Shown in pieces: positions 1 to 8,571 of a DNA stretch of 15,676 nucleotides. Under the pieces are notes generated by a model, which did not search any database, was not told where the DNA came from, and saw nothing but the letters and a program-made list of their open reading frames with translations. Within the stretch, counting starts at the first letter, position 1. Each line of letters opens with the position of its first letter. The translations under genes were made by a program, and so were the position numbers. This stretch comes from a bacterium (GTDB taxonomy: Bacteria > Gemmatimonadota > Gemmatimonadetes > Gemmatimonadales > Gemmatimonadaceae): contig JAJZRK010000060.1 of assembly GCA_021802745.1 (NCBI GenBank), positions 1 through 15,676 of the forward strand. The letters run 5' to 3'.

Positions 1-378
1 ACGGCCGTTGTAACTAGGTGGATCGTGCGCGAGCTCGGCCCCGACACTCCACTGCACTTCTCAGCCTTTCATCCGGATTGGAAGATGATGGACGTGCCGC
101 CGACGCCGCCGTCCACGCTCACGCGCGCACGCGACATCGCCAGGAACGCCGGCCTGCACTACGTCTACACCGGCAACGTGCACGACCGCGCCGGCGGCAC
201 GACGCCGTGCCCGGGTTGCCAGGCCGCACTGGTCGAGCGTGACTGGTACGACATCCGTACGTATCGAGTAACGCCTGACGGGCGCTGTTCGCAGTGCGGC
301 ACAGCCATCGCCGGGCGCTTCGGTGTCTATCGCGGAGCGTACGGCAACCGCCGGATGCCGGTCGCCATGCATCGGTAG
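1..378 (+). CDS. amrS: AmmeMemoRadiSam system radical SAM enzyme, C-terminal part (5' end outside window)
   Basis: The reading frame is open from base 1 and ends at TAG 376-378, so only about 125 C-terminal residues are present. They carry hallmarks of the AmrS family: PLHFSAFHPDWKM, then PPTP, then a helix ending in GLHYVYTGNV, followed by two CxxC pairs (residues 70/73 and 96/99 of this fragment) around a RDWYDI segment, and a final G-R-F-G. The radical SAM CX3CX2C cluster would lie upstream, outside the window. Enzymes of this family occur with Memo and AMMECR1 proteins, and their reaction is not established. A GTG at base 25 could mimic a start, but the family similarity already runs through the codons before it (TRWIVRELG), so it is internal. 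There is no visible link to the sulfatase genes downstream. Confidence 0.85.
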   Translation, partial: TAVVTRWIVRELGPDTPLHFSAFHPDWKMMDVPPTPPSTLTRARDIARNAGLHYVYTGNVHDRAGGTTPCPGCQAALVERDWYDIRTYRVTPDGRCSQCGTAIAGRFGVYRGAYGNRRMPVAMHR

Positions 379-579
379 CCTCTCGGTCGCCGACGGCGAT
401 GCGCTGGCTCGTCGCGCGCGCTGGCATCGCAGTGGTCGCGGCGCGCCGCGCGCTTGCCGCCGGAGCACATCGCCCCTATGCTCGAATTGCGGCCCCGACG
501 GACCATCACGCGTGTTGCTTGCGGTATCACACCTTCGCAAGGCACGCCTGAACCGCCTGCCGCGCCACGCGTGCGCCTC

Positions 580-602
580 GGGCCGTTCGGTGTGCCGGAG
601 AG
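580..602 (+). repeat. Short imperfect direct repeat, copy A (partner at 8864-8886)
   Basis: The 14-mer ccgttcggtgtgcc occurs here at 583-596 and again at 8867-8880 in the same orientation. Extending to 23 positions gives 20 matches (differences at 582, 597 and 600 of this copy). This copy runs into the asnA ribosome-binding site; the other lies just after an IS91-type transposase remnant. It may be part of a dispersed element or chance in GC-rich DNA. No function can be assigned. Confidence 0.35.
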
Positions 603-612
603 AGGACCATTC

Positions 613-1743
613 ATGCCATCCAATAAAGTCGCCGATCTCGCCGGACCGGGTGTCAGCACCTATCCGGAAGTCGAGAAGATCCTCCCCACAGACTACCAGC
701 CGCTGCTGGGCCCCAAGGAGACCCAGCACGCCGTCACGGCGGTCAAGCGCTTCATCGAGGACGGGCTCTGTCGCGAATTGAACCTGTTTCGCGTCGAAGT
801 CCCGCTGATCGTCTCCGCGGCAAGCGGGGTCAACGACTACCTCGACCGCGACGGGTCCCGCACGCCGATCGAGTTCCCGTGCGGCCTTGGCCTCGACAAG
901 CGCATCACCGCGCAGGTGGTGCAGGCCGCCACCAAGTGGAAGCGGATGGCGCTCAGGCAGTTCGAGTGTGACGTCGGCGAGGGGATCGTCACCGACATGC
1001 GCGCCGTGCGCAAGGACTACTTCCTCGACCACGACCACTCGGCGTACGTGGACCAGTGGGACTGGGAAAAGCGCATCACCGCCGACATGCGCAACCTCGA
1101 CTTCCTCAAGCAGACCGTCCGCGGCATCTGGACGGTGATCAAGGGGGCCGAGGAGTTCGCGCTGAAGGAGTTCCCGAAGCTCAAGACCAAGAATTACCCC
1201 GAACTGCCGGACGAGCTGGTCTTCCTGCACGCCGAAGAGATCCTCGACATGTATCCGGACCTGCCGCGCAAGCAGCGCGAGACGGCCATTCTCCAGCGGT
1301 ATCCGGCCGTCTTCATCATCGGCATCGGCTGGGTGCTCGAGGACGGCTATCCGCACGAGATGCGCGCCGCCGACTACGACGACTGGGCAACCGAAACGCG
1401 GAGCGCCGACGGACGCGTCATGCACGGCCTGAACGGCGACATTCTCGTCTGGAATGCCGTGACCAGGCGCCGGCACGAGCTCAGCTCCATGGGCATCCGC
1501 GTCACCAAGGAGACGCTGAAGCAGCAGCTCGAGATCACGAAGCAGCTCGACTTCCTGAAGCTGCCGTATCATCAGGCGATCCTGAACGACCAGATCCCGC
1601 TGAGCATCGGCGGCGGCATCGGGCAGTCGCGCACCGTGATGCACCTGCTCAAGAAGGCCCACCTTGGCGAGGTGAGCGTCACCGTGTGGCCGAAGGAGTT
1701 GAACGCGGTGTGCGAGAGGAAGAATATTCACGTGCTGGAGTAG
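613..1743 (+). CDS. asnA: Aspartate--ammonia ligase (ammonia-dependent asparagine synthetase AsnA)
   Basis: This cytoplasmic enzyme makes asparagine from aspartate, ammonia and ATP, and belongs to the class II aminoacyl-tRNA-synthetase fold. Family signatures are clear: an AATKWKRMAL segment, YVDQWDWE (residues 145-152), AADYDDW, LNGDILVWN, ELSSMGIRV (289-297) and the glycine-rich SIGGGIGQSR (331-340). At 376 residues it is longer than the 330-residue E. coli protein, with the extra length mainly in an N-terminal extension and a middle insertion. The frame is open back to 454, but ATG 613 has a strong GGAGAGAGGA ribosome site at 597-606 with a 6-base gap, so I start there. The 234 bases upstream (379-612) contain no gene I can recognise. 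The next gene starts 42 bases downstream. Confidence 0.95.
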   Translation: MPSNKVADLAGPGVSTYPEVEKILPTDYQPLLGPKETQHAVTAVKRFIEDGLCRELNLFRVEVPLIVSAASGVNDYLDRDGSRTPIEFPCGLGLDKRITAQVVQAATKWKRMALRQFECDVGEGIVTDMRAVRKDYFLDHDHSAYVDQWDWEKRITADMRNLDFLKQTVRGIWTVIKGAEEFALKEFPKLKTKNYPELPDELVFLHAEEILDMYPDLPRKQRETAILQRYPAVFIIGIGWVLEDGYPHEMRAADYDDWATETRSADGRVMHGLNGDILVWNAVTRRRHELSSMGIRVTKETLKQQLEITKQLDFLKLPYHQAILNDQIPLSIGGGIGQSRTVMHLLKKAHLGEVSVTVWPKELNAVCERKNIHVLE

Positions 1744-1785
1744 ATCGCGACGAATGAGGATGAGCCCCCCACCCATGAGGTTTGA

Positions 1786-2760
1786 GTGTTGGCGCATGCC
1801 TTGATGTCCCGGCGGTCCGTGCGAATGGCGGCCGCCGGGATCGTGCTGCTGGTGCTCGGCGGCATCGCGTGGCTGCTGCGGAACCCGGAGCCGGTCTTCG
1901 CGGCGCGAACCGGACCGCTCGTGCGCGTGGACACGCTCGCCGTCCGGCACGACGGAGGCATGCTCGAGCAGGAGCTGGCGCTCACGTCAGCCACGGGACT
2001 GCGCGTCCGCATCGCCGTGCGGCGGCCGGCCCCTGCGCCTGGTGACACGGCGCGCCGCATCCTCTTCCTGCTACTCGGTGGCCATGAGCGCGGTCGCGGC
2101 GCGGCCGCGCTCATCGACGACACACGAGGCACCATCGTCGCGTCCTTCGACTACCCGTTCGACGGCGACCACCGTGCCAAGGGGCCCGCCGTCGTCGCGC
2201 AGGTTCCGTCCATTCGGCGTGCGCTGTACGACAGTCCCCCTGCGGTAACGCTCGCCCTCGATTACCTGCTGGGGCGCCGCGACGTGAATAGCGCACGTGT
2301 CGAGCTGGTCGGCGCGAGCTTTGGCGCGTCGTTCGCAACGATCGCCGCCGCACGGGATCCGCGGGTCACGCGGCTCTGGATCGCGCACGGCGGCGGCAAG
2401 CCGCTGGCGATGATCAACGCCGGGCTCAAGCGGGAGATTCCCTTCGCGCCACTTCGGTGGCCGGTGGCGGGCCTCGCCACCCTGCTCGCCTCGGGCCCCC
2501 GCTTTGCCGCCGAGCGTTGGGTGGGGCGAGTGTCACCGCGGCCGGTCGTGATGCTGAACGCCCTGGAGGACGAGCGCATTCCGCGTGCGAGCGTCGAGGC
2601 CCTCTGGAACGCGGCGCGAAAGCCGAAATCGCAGGTGTGGCTCCCGGGACCCCACATGCAGGGCAATCGCCAGGAAGTGCTGCGCGCCCTCGTCGACACC
2701 GTGATGGTGCGGGCAGGCGTGCCGTTCGGCGCGCTGGGCAGCACTGCGATATCGCGGTAA
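1786..2760 (+). CDS. Membrane-anchored alpha/beta-hydrolase (serine hydrolase), substrate unknown
   Basis: The product has 324 residues, with one N-terminal hydrophobic segment (about residues 14-31, AAAGIVLLVLGGIAWLL) that should act as a signal anchor or uncleaved signal. The rest has the features of an alpha/beta-hydrolase: the nucleophile elbow G-A-S-F-G with Ser178, a candidate acid Asp262 in ALEDERIP, and a candidate base His290 in PGPHMQG near the C-terminus. This is the right order and spacing for a catalytic triad. The start is taken as GTG 1786 because ATGAGG (1775-1780) sits 5 bases upstream; the in-frame ATG at 1804 lacks an obvious ribosome site. It lies 42 bases after asnA and may share its transcript. 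It could be an esterase or a dipeptidyl-peptidase-like hydrolase; the sequence does not decide. It could act on acyl groups of glycans, but that is only suggested by distance. Confidence 0.7.
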   Translation: MLAHALMSRRSVRMAAAGIVLLVLGGIAWLLRNPEPVFAARTGPLVRVDTLAVRHDGGMLEQELALTSATGLRVRIAVRRPAPAPGDTARRILFLLLGGHERGRGAAALIDDTRGTIVASFDYPFDGDHRAKGPAVVAQVPSIRRALYDSPPAVTLALDYLLGRRDVNSARVELVGASFGASFATIAAARDPRVTRLWIAHGGGKPLAMINAGLKREIPFAPLRWPVAGLATLLASGPRFAAERWVGRVSPRPVVMLNALEDERIPRASVEALWNAARKPKSQVWLPGPHMQGNRQEVLRALVDTVMVRAGVPFGALGSTAISR

Positions 2761-2773
2761 CTTCCACGCATGA

Positions 2774-2875
2774 CTCAAGCCTCCTCCTTCTGTGGCGTGG
2801 ATCTTCAGCTTCACGAACGCGGCGTACAACATTCTGCCGATGCGCACGCTGATCCGCGCCGGCGTGTGCGCATGA
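2774..2875 (+). pseudogene. Probable remnant of a DDE-type transposase C-terminus
   Basis: After a stop at 2771-2773 the frame reads through a 33-residue peptide that ends at TGA 2873-2875. From 2792 it is VAWIFSFTNAAYNILPMRTL and then IRAGVCA. The pattern W-x-F-x-F-x-x-A-A-Y-N-x-x-x-M-R-x-L is typical of the last helix of IS5/IS1182-type transposases, which commonly end in sequences like FTFTAAAYNLVRMRRL. Nothing upstream in any frame continues the transposase, because the hydrolase gene ends at 2760, so this would be only a fossil tail. The family assignment is from memory of the motif and is tentative. Confidence 0.45.
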
Positions 2876-2966
2876 GCGCCGTTGCACGCCGGGCGCGGTC
2901 CACACGATGCAGGGCATCGCGAGCAGGCGATCCCACGGACCCAAGATTCTTATCTACCATTCTCGC

Positions 2967-2995
2967 TTGACAGGCAGTCGCTGATGTATCAGCAT
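2967..2995 (+). promoter_or_regulatory. Possible sigma-70-like promoter upstream of the SusC gene, with an overlapping palindrome
   Basis: A perfect TTGACA lies at 2967-2972. The hexamer 17 bases downstream is CAGCAT (2990-2995), which matches TATAAT at only three of six positions. The inverted repeat CTGATgtATCAG (2981-2992, 5-base arms) overlaps the spacer and the start of the putative -10, where a regulator could bind. The predicted start would leave a leader of about 25 bases before ATG 3025. The weak -10 makes this tentative. Confidence 0.3.
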
Positions 2996-3024
2996 GTGCG
3001 TAGACCTGTGCTTGAGGAGGAAGT

Positions 3025-6000
3025 ATGGGATCGCGTGGCCTTCTGCGTTGTTTCACTCTCGCATTTCTCGCGTGTCCCACGTTGGCTGCAGCGCAGGGGG
3101 CCGGCACTATCCGGGGTCGGGTAACCGACGCGGCAACGGGAGCCTCTCTTCCGGGCGCTCAAATACGCGTTGACGGAACCCAACTGGGTACTCAGGCCGG
3201 AGCGGACGGCTCCTACGCAATCACTGGCGTTCCCGCTGGAACGCACTCACTCAGCGCGCGGCGCGTGGGCTCTGCACCCGAGAGAGCGACCGTTGCGGTT
3301 ACGGCGGGTGGAACCTTTACGCAGAACTTCACGCTCCGTGCCGCGGCAGTCACGTTGAGCGAAGTCGTGGTCAGCGGTGTTGGCGCTCCGACTACCAAAC
3401 GCCAGGTCGGCAACACCATTGAAACCGTGTCGGGAGAAAGCGTCGGGCGCGCACCCGGAGTTTCCTCCATCGATCAGGCGCTCCAGGGCCGCGTCACCGG
3501 CGCGGTGATTTCGGAGAACTCCGGACAGCCCGGCGGCGGAATCAGCATTCGCCTGCGAGGAACGAACTCGATTCTCGGCGGCGCGGAGCCGCTCTATGTG
3601 ATCGACGGCGTCCTGGTGGACAACTCGTCGGAGGCACTGGTCAGCCTCAGCGGCAATGCACCGCGCGGCAACCAGGCGTTGAGCAACCGCATGGCGGATT
3701 TCGACCCAGGAGATGTTGAGCGGATCGAGGTTCTCAAAGGGGCCGCGGCGGCAGCGTTGTATGGCGCGCGAGCGAATAACGGGGTCATTCAGATCTTCAC
3801 GAAACGCGGGCGATCGGGCCGGCCCAATATCACGGCGAGCACCGACATGACGTGGGGCAAGACCCCGAGGCGCTACGACCTCAACATGCACCCCAACGCC
3901 GGATACACGGATGTTCTGTACGGTGGCGCGTCGGCGCTCGGCGTTCCGATACAACGGTATGACATTCAGGATCAGGTCTTTCGCACCGCATTGAGCAACA
4001 ATACGAGGTTCTCGGTGTCGGGGGGCAACGCCGGCACCAGCTACTACATGGGCGGCGGCTACCAGCGCGAACAGGGTATCTTGCGCACGACCGATTACGA
4101 GCGGACCAACGTCCGCGTCAATCTGTTGCAGCGGCTTTCGAATCAGCTGGAAGTAGGGCTGCGTGGCACCTATATCCGGTCCCAGGCGGACTACATCCCA
4201 GAAGGCGAGCAATCTCAGGGCGTCCTTACGAGCGTGATCTTCACGCCGACTTCGGTGAACCCCGCCTTCAATCCGAACACCGGACGGTACCCGTACAACC
4301 CCCTGCTGGGGGCAAACCCACTCGACGTGCTCGAGAACTGGTCGGCTCCGGAGAAGGTCACGCGGATGCTCGGCGGTCTCGAAGCGACGTGGCGGCCAAT
4401 GGCGAGCCTGTCGATCAAGTATGTCGCGGGACTGGACGACTACCGGCGTGAAGCCCGTTACTTTGTCCCCCCGTTCTCGACGGGCCCGAATTTCACCGGA
4501 TCGATCCAGAACCCGGTGCAGTTCAGCCGATTGTTCAACAACGATCTCACCGCCAACCATACCTGGGCGGCCGGTCCCTCGCTTGGGCTGAACACGTCGC
4601 TTGGGTTCCGGTACACCTCGGACAAGAGCGAGAGCGTTCGTGCGGCGGGCGCGGATCTCGGCCCCGGCCAGACGCTCGTCGGTGGAGCGACGCAAACCGC
4701 GTCGCAGAGCCTGTCGGAGCTTCGCACTGTCGGTTGGTACATCGAAGAGCGTGCCAGCATCGCGGACCGGCTCTTCCTTACGGGCGGCGTGAACTGGGAT
4801 GCATCGTCTGCATTCGGTGCCGACAAGCGCGTGCAGATGTTCCCGCGATTCGGCCTCTCGTACGTGCTCGATCGCGAATCGTGGTGGCAGGATCGCATCG
4901 GCAACGTGCTGAACTCGTTCCGGCTCCGTGCGGCCTACGGCCAGACCGGCGGTCAGCCGCCGGGGCTCTACTCCAGATTCGCGAACTATGTCAACACGGC
5001 TTTCAGCGGCAAGCCGGGGCTTGTCTCGAGCACCACTGCCGGGAACCCCGGACTGGAGCCCGAGCGTCAACGCGAATATGAGGGCGGGTTCGACGTCGGC
5101 TTCCTCCATGATCGCGCGCAAATCGAGTTCAGTTATTACGACAAGAAGACCACTGATCTCGTGCTTCCCACTCCCCTTCCGCCAAGCAGCGGGTTCCAGC
5201 GGCAGTTCCAGAACATCGGGAGCCTGACGAACAAGGGCGTCGAGATTGCCCTGAACACGATCAACATCTATCGCGGGAACTTCGGGTGGCGGACGCGCTT
5301 TTCCTATTCGGCGAATCGCAACAAGATCGACAAGCTCGTCACCGCGGCGGACACACTCGTCTTCGATTATCTCAACGCCGTGATAATCGGACAGCCGATC
5401 GGCGTGTTTTTCGGAGGAACGTACGCTCGGACGCCGGAGGGTGCCATAGCGTACAAAGAGGTCACGGTCGGCGGCAAAGCACTGCTGCTACCCTATCGCG
5501 AAACCGTGACATTATCCAATGGACGGATTGTTCCGGCCCGACGCGTCATCGGCAATCCAAACCCGAAGTTCATCGCCACCCTCGGCAACGAGTTCGATCT
5601 CGGCGACCGACTGAAGGTGAGCGTGCTGTTCGATGGCCGCTTCGGAAACGACGTGGCAAACTTTACGCGCAGGATTTCGGAACTGTTCGGCGTGGCAAAG
5701 GTGAATGAACGCGAGATCAGCGCCGACACGGTGTTCCGAACCTTCTCGCTGAACCCCGCAGGCAGGAGTCTCATCTACGAGGAGTACATCGAGGATGGGA
5801 GTTATGTGAAGCTGCGTGAGCTCGCCATCCAGTTCACGCTGGGTCCTGCTCTGGTGCGGCGCCTCGGCGTCCAGAACGGATCCGTCCGCTTGGCGGGACG
5901 CAATCTCGCGACCTGGACCAAGTACAGGGGTCTCGATCCGGAAACCAACATGTTCTCAGCCAGTACGGTGTCGCGAGGTGTGGACTTCGCTACAACTCCA

Positions 6001-6042
6001 CTGCCTCGTCAGTTCAGCATCGGCCTGTCCTTCGACCATTAA
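3025..6042 (+). CDS. SusC/RagA-family TonB-linked outer-membrane receptor
   Basis: This is an outer-membrane channel for energy-dependent uptake of oligosaccharides, working under a SusD lipoprotein lid. It has 1005 residues, a usual length. In order: a Sec signal peptide (about 1-24, ending LAAAQ), a carboxypeptidase-regulatory-like beta domain (about 27-107, starting TIRGRVTDAATG), a short LSEVVVSGVG stretch at 111-120 typical of this family just before the plug, the plug (about 125-265) with EPLYVIDGVLVD and VERIEVLKGAAAAALYGARA, then a 22-strand barrel to the end. The protein stops in QFSIGLSFDH, so the terminal aromatic residue common in outer-membrane barrels is not the very last residue. 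GAGGAGG at 3014-3020 is a strong ribosome site 4 bases before ATG. The SusD gene follows after 9 bases. Its cargo cannot be read from the sequence; neighbours suggest a sulfated amino-sugar glycan. Confidence 0.95.
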   Translation: MGSRGLLRCFTLAFLACPTLAAAQGAGTIRGRVTDAATGASLPGAQIRVDGTQLGTQAGADGSYAITGVPAGTHSLSARRVGSAPERATVAVTAGGTFTQNFTLRAAAVTLSEVVVSGVGAPTTKRQVGNTIETVSGESVGRAPGVSSIDQALQGRVTGAVISENSGQPGGGISIRLRGTNSILGGAEPLYVIDGVLVDNSSEALVSLSGNAPRGNQALSNRMADFDPGDVERIEVLKGAAAAALYGARANNGVIQIFTKRGRSGRPNITASTDMTWGKTPRRYDLNMHPNAGYTDVLYGGASALGVPIQRYDIQDQVFRTALSNNTRFSVSGGNAGTSYYMGGGYQREQGILRTTDYERTNVRVNLLQRLSNQLEVGLRGTYIRSQADYIPEGEQSQGVLTSVIFTPTSVNPAFNPNTGRYPYNPLLGANPLDVLENWSAPEKVTRMLGGLEATWRPMASLSIKYVAGLDDYRREARYFVPPFSTGPNFTGSIQNPVQFSRLFNNDLTANHTWAAGPSLGLNTSLGFRYTSDKSESVRAAGADLGPGQTLVGGATQTASQSLSELRTVGWYIEERASIADRLFLTGGVNWDASSAFGADKRVQMFPRFGLSYVLDRESWWQDRIGNVLNSFRLRAAYGQTGGQPPGLYSRFANYVNTAFSGKPGLVSSTTAGNPGLEPERQREYEGGFDVGFLHDRAQIEFSYYDKKTTDLVLPTPLPPSSGFQRQFQNIGSLTNKGVEIALNTINIYRGNFGWRTRFSYSANRNKIDKLVTAADTLVFDYLNAVIIGQPIGVFFGGTYARTPEGAIAYKEVTVGGKALLLPYRETVTLSNGRIVPARRVIGNPNPKFIATLGNEFDLGDRLKVSVLFDGRFGNDVANFTRRISELFGVAKVNEREISADTVFRTFSLNPAGRSLIYEEYIEDGSYVKLRELAIQFTLGPALVRRLGVQNGSVRLAGRNLATWTKYRGLDPETNMFSASTVSRGVDFATTPLPRQFSIGLSFDH

Positions 6043-6051
6043 GGTGCGCGA

Positions 6052-7404
6052 ATGACTTCAATCGACGGACGCATCAGTGACGCGCGCGGGCTGCAGCAAG
6101 CGCCGAGGCGAGCCGGCACGATGAACCTCGGGGTATCCTGGTCCAGTCTGGCGCTTGCTGCCGTGATGGCGCTTGGCATCAGCGCGTGCGATCTCGAGCT
6201 GACCAATCCCAACGCGCCGACCGAAGAAGCGGTCATCACCGACCGCGACGGGCTGCTCGCGGTCGCGGTCGGAATGCAGGGACAATTCGCGCAGGCCATC
6301 GACGACTACATGGTAACGAACTCGCTCGTCACTGATGAGTGGGGAACGCAGACCAAGGCGCTCATCTCGTATCAGTCGCTGCTCACGGGCCAGAATTTCG
6401 ACCGCTCGTACGGAGTCGTTGAAGCACCATGGGCGGCATCGTATTCGGTAATCAAATCCGCAAATACGGTGCTTGCTGGTGCTGACCAGGTGGAACTCGG
6501 CGCGGGATTGCGCGCGGGTACCATGGCGCTGGCCAAGCTGTTCAAGGCCATGGCATATGGCATGTTGATCCAGCAGTACGAGAAGGTACCGGTCGTGATG
6601 ACCACCGGAGGCTCCATACCGCAGACGCGCGCGGTGGCGCTCGACACGATTCTGACGTTGCTCGAGTCCGCGCGTGCCGATGTGGCCAACGTCTCCGACG
6701 CAGACCTGGCCGGGTTCCGTGCCCGTGTCGCGGGAACCGGATTCGATCTTCGCAACATGATCGACGCCATGCTAGCGCGTTACTACCTGATGGCGGCGCG
6801 ATACACCGACGCGGTGACCGCGTCCGATCGGGTCAGCAGAACCATCCTCTCGGTCCTGTCGTACCCGACGCCGAGCCGGAACCCGATCGAGAACCTTGCG
6901 TTCCAGCTTGGCTACGTGGCGGGACTTCGGAGCTTTGTCACTCAGGCGGAGAGCGGTGACCGGAGACCAGCCTACTGGCTCAATACCGCAATCGCCGGAC
7001 CGAAGGGAAATCCCGATTCGCTCCTTGTCTTCCTTCGGAAGTATTCTACGCCCGACGCAGCCTTCCCACTCTACCTGCCCGACGAAATGAAGCTGATCAA
7101 GGCGGAAGCATATGCCCGGACGAATCAGCTGGTTCCGGCGCTGGTCCTGGTCAACGAGGTGCGAACCCAAACAAGCTCTTCCATAGATGAGCCGGTCGCG
7201 GGGCTTCCGCCGATCGTGCTTGCGACACAGGCGGAGATTCTGGCGGAGATCGCGAGACAGCGACGTTATGAGCTGTACGAGCAGGGGCTGCGGTGGGAAG
7301 ACACGCGCCGGTTCGGCACAGCCGTCACGACCGCGCCGACGGTCACGTGGCTGCCGATTCCGCAGCAGGAATGCGACGTGAATCCGGCCAACCCGTGCGG
7401 CTAA
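6052..7404 (+). CDS. SusD/RagB-family glycan-binding outer-membrane lipoprotein
   Basis: This is the surface lipoprotein partner of the SusC-like receptor upstream; it captures oligosaccharides and closes the barrel. A lipobox ISA-C (Cys46 from this start) follows the hydrophobic stretch SSLALAAVMALG, and DLELTNPNAPTEEA after the cysteine is classic for SusD homologues. Helical repeat segments follow, and the C-terminus has RRYELYEQGLRWEDTRRFG and ends WLPIPQQECDVNPANPCG, both typical of Gemmatimonadota-type SusD proteins. It has 450 residues from ATG 6052, which has AAGGTG (6041-6046) 5 bases upstream. An internal ATG at 6121 would give a more ordinary 22-residue lipoprotein signal but has a poorly spaced ribosome site, so the true start is uncertain. 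The GH18 gene follows closely, indicating an operon. Confidence 0.93.
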   Translation: MTSIDGRISDARGLQQAPRRAGTMNLGVSWSSLALAAVMALGISACDLELTNPNAPTEEAVITDRDGLLAVAVGMQGQFAQAIDDYMVTNSLVTDEWGTQTKALISYQSLLTGQNFDRSYGVVEAPWAASYSVIKSANTVLAGADQVELGAGLRAGTMALAKLFKAMAYGMLIQQYEKVPVVMTTGGSIPQTRAVALDTILTLLESARADVANVSDADLAGFRARVAGTGFDLRNMIDAMLARYYLMAARYTDAVTASDRVSRTILSVLSYPTPSRNPIENLAFQLGYVAGLRSFVTQAESGDRRPAYWLNTAIAGPKGNPDSLLVFLRKYSTPDAAFPLYLPDEMKLIKAEAYARTNQLVPALVLVNEVRTQTSSSIDEPVAGLPPIVLATQAEILAEIARQRRYELYEQGLRWEDTRRFGTAVTTAPTVTWLPIPQQECDVNPANPCG

Positions 7405-7442
7405 GGCGCTGGCAGTTGTTGACTGTTGGGCACTGCGACCGC

Positions 7443-8495
7443 GTGTTCAGGGCCGCACGGTTCGCGGCGTGCGCGCTTCTGGTGACGTTCGCGGTATCGC
7501 CCGCGACCCTCGCCGCCCAATCGACCGAAAAACTGTTCTATTACGTCGACAACCAGCAGAGCTACGACAGCTTCGTGACGAACGTCTCGCGGATGAGTAT
7601 CGTCGCGCCGAGCTCGTTCCGGATCGACAGCTTGGGCATCATCTGGGGTGACCTGGACCGGCGCGTGCTGAAGCTCGCACGCGCCAACGGCGTCAAGGTC
7701 ATGCCCCTGATCGTGAACGAGTCGTTCCACCAGCCGTCCCTGCGGCGACTGCTCGCGGACAGCGCGGCCCGGAACCGCTCAGTCCGGGCGATGGCCGAGC
7801 TGTGCCGGCGCCATCGGCTGTGGGGGATGCAGTTCGACATCGAGAACGTCCCGGTCGACGACCGGGACCGCTTGACGAGCTGGTACGCCGAGGCAGCGCG
7901 CGCGCTGCATGGCGCCGGGTGCACGATAAGTATCGCGGTCGTGCACAGGCCTGACGAGCTGGCTGGGCCGCTCGGATACCATCGCTTCCTGTTCGACAGC
8001 TGGCGCGCCGCGTACGACCTGCCGGCGCTCGCGCGAATTGGCGACTTCATCACGCTGATGTCCTACAGCCAGCACACGCGCCGGACGCCGCCCGGTCCGC
8101 AGGCGGGATTGACCTGGCTCGCTGCGGTCGTCGATTACGCTCTGCAATCGGTGCCCCCCGAGAAGCTCTCGCTCGGCATTCCGACGCAGGGACTCCATTG
8201 GTTTACACGCGAGGACAACGCCTTGCCGGAGCGCGCGCGCTCCTGGGCGGAGACGGTGAGCTGGCGATGGGGCTCGGGTCTCGCCGAGCGTCACGGAGCG
8301 ACCTTGCAATGGGACCCGGCGGAAGCGGTCACCATGGGTCATTACTCCAACGGGGGCACGTACGAGTGGCTGTTCCTCGAGGACGTGCGCAGCTTCGAGG
8401 CGAAACTCGACTTCCTTCGCGCCCGAAAACTGCGCGGGTTCTCGGCTTGGGTGCTCGGGCAGGAAGACGAGAGAATCTGGGGATTGTTGAGGTAG
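7443..8495 (+). CDS. Secreted glycoside hydrolase family 18 protein (chitinase / endo-N-acetylglucosaminidase-like)
   Basis: GH18 enzymes cut beta-1,4 bonds after N-acetylglucosamine by substrate-assisted catalysis. From GTG 7443 the product has 350 residues: a signal peptide (about 1-26, FRAARFAACALLVTFAVSPATLAAQ), then a TIM-barrel with KVMPLIVNESF, the active-site strand WGMQFDIENV (Asp132, Glu134), ISIAVV, DFITLMSYSQH (Met206-Ser-Tyr208), KLSLGIPTQGLHW and a final GFSAWVLGQEDERIW. It resembles YaaH-like GH18 catalytic domains but has no LysM repeats. The usual D-x-x-D-x-D-x-E motif is degenerate here: Trp127 and Gln130 replace the first two acidic residues, while the last Asp and the acid/base Glu remain. 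The frame is open back into the SusD gene. TTG 7416, with AAGG (7403-7406) upstream, is an alternative start; 7443 gives the cleanest signal peptide. Confidence 0.8.
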   Translation: MFRAARFAACALLVTFAVSPATLAAQSTEKLFYYVDNQQSYDSFVTNVSRMSIVAPSSFRIDSLGIIWGDLDRRVLKLARANGVKVMPLIVNESFHQPSLRRLLADSAARNRSVRAMAELCRRHRLWGMQFDIENVPVDDRDRLTSWYAEAARALHGAGCTISIAVVHRPDELAGPLGYHRFLFDSWRAAYDLPALARIGDFITLMSYSQHTRRTPPGPQAGLTWLAAVVDYALQSVPPEKLSLGIPTQGLHWFTREDNALPERARSWAETVSWRWGSGLAERHGATLQWDPAEAVTMGHYSNGGTYEWLFLEDVRSFEAKLDFLRARKLRGFSAWVLGQEDERIWGLLR

Positions 8496-8571
8496 GAGAA
8501 CACACGATATAAGACGCTTTGCAAACGTGTCCAACTTCTGTACTCTTTCAAATTGCGTTACACGGTGCCAA

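Noticed and set aside
379..612. Search for an asparagine-linked leader (T-box or attenuator) or a small gene before asnA
   Set aside because: No leader peptide rich in Asn codons, T-box core or terminator hairpin was seen; the open frames here lack family features.
61..1950. A 629-codon open frame on the minus strand across amrS and asnA
   Set aside because: It is antisense to the clearly conserved asnA protein; the translation is low-complexity Arg/His/Leu-rich sequence typical of the complement of GC-rich genes.
3247..5121. A 624-codon minus-strand open frame inside the SusC gene
   Set aside because: It is the complement of a well-supported receptor with signal peptide, plug and barrel; it has no recognisable domain.
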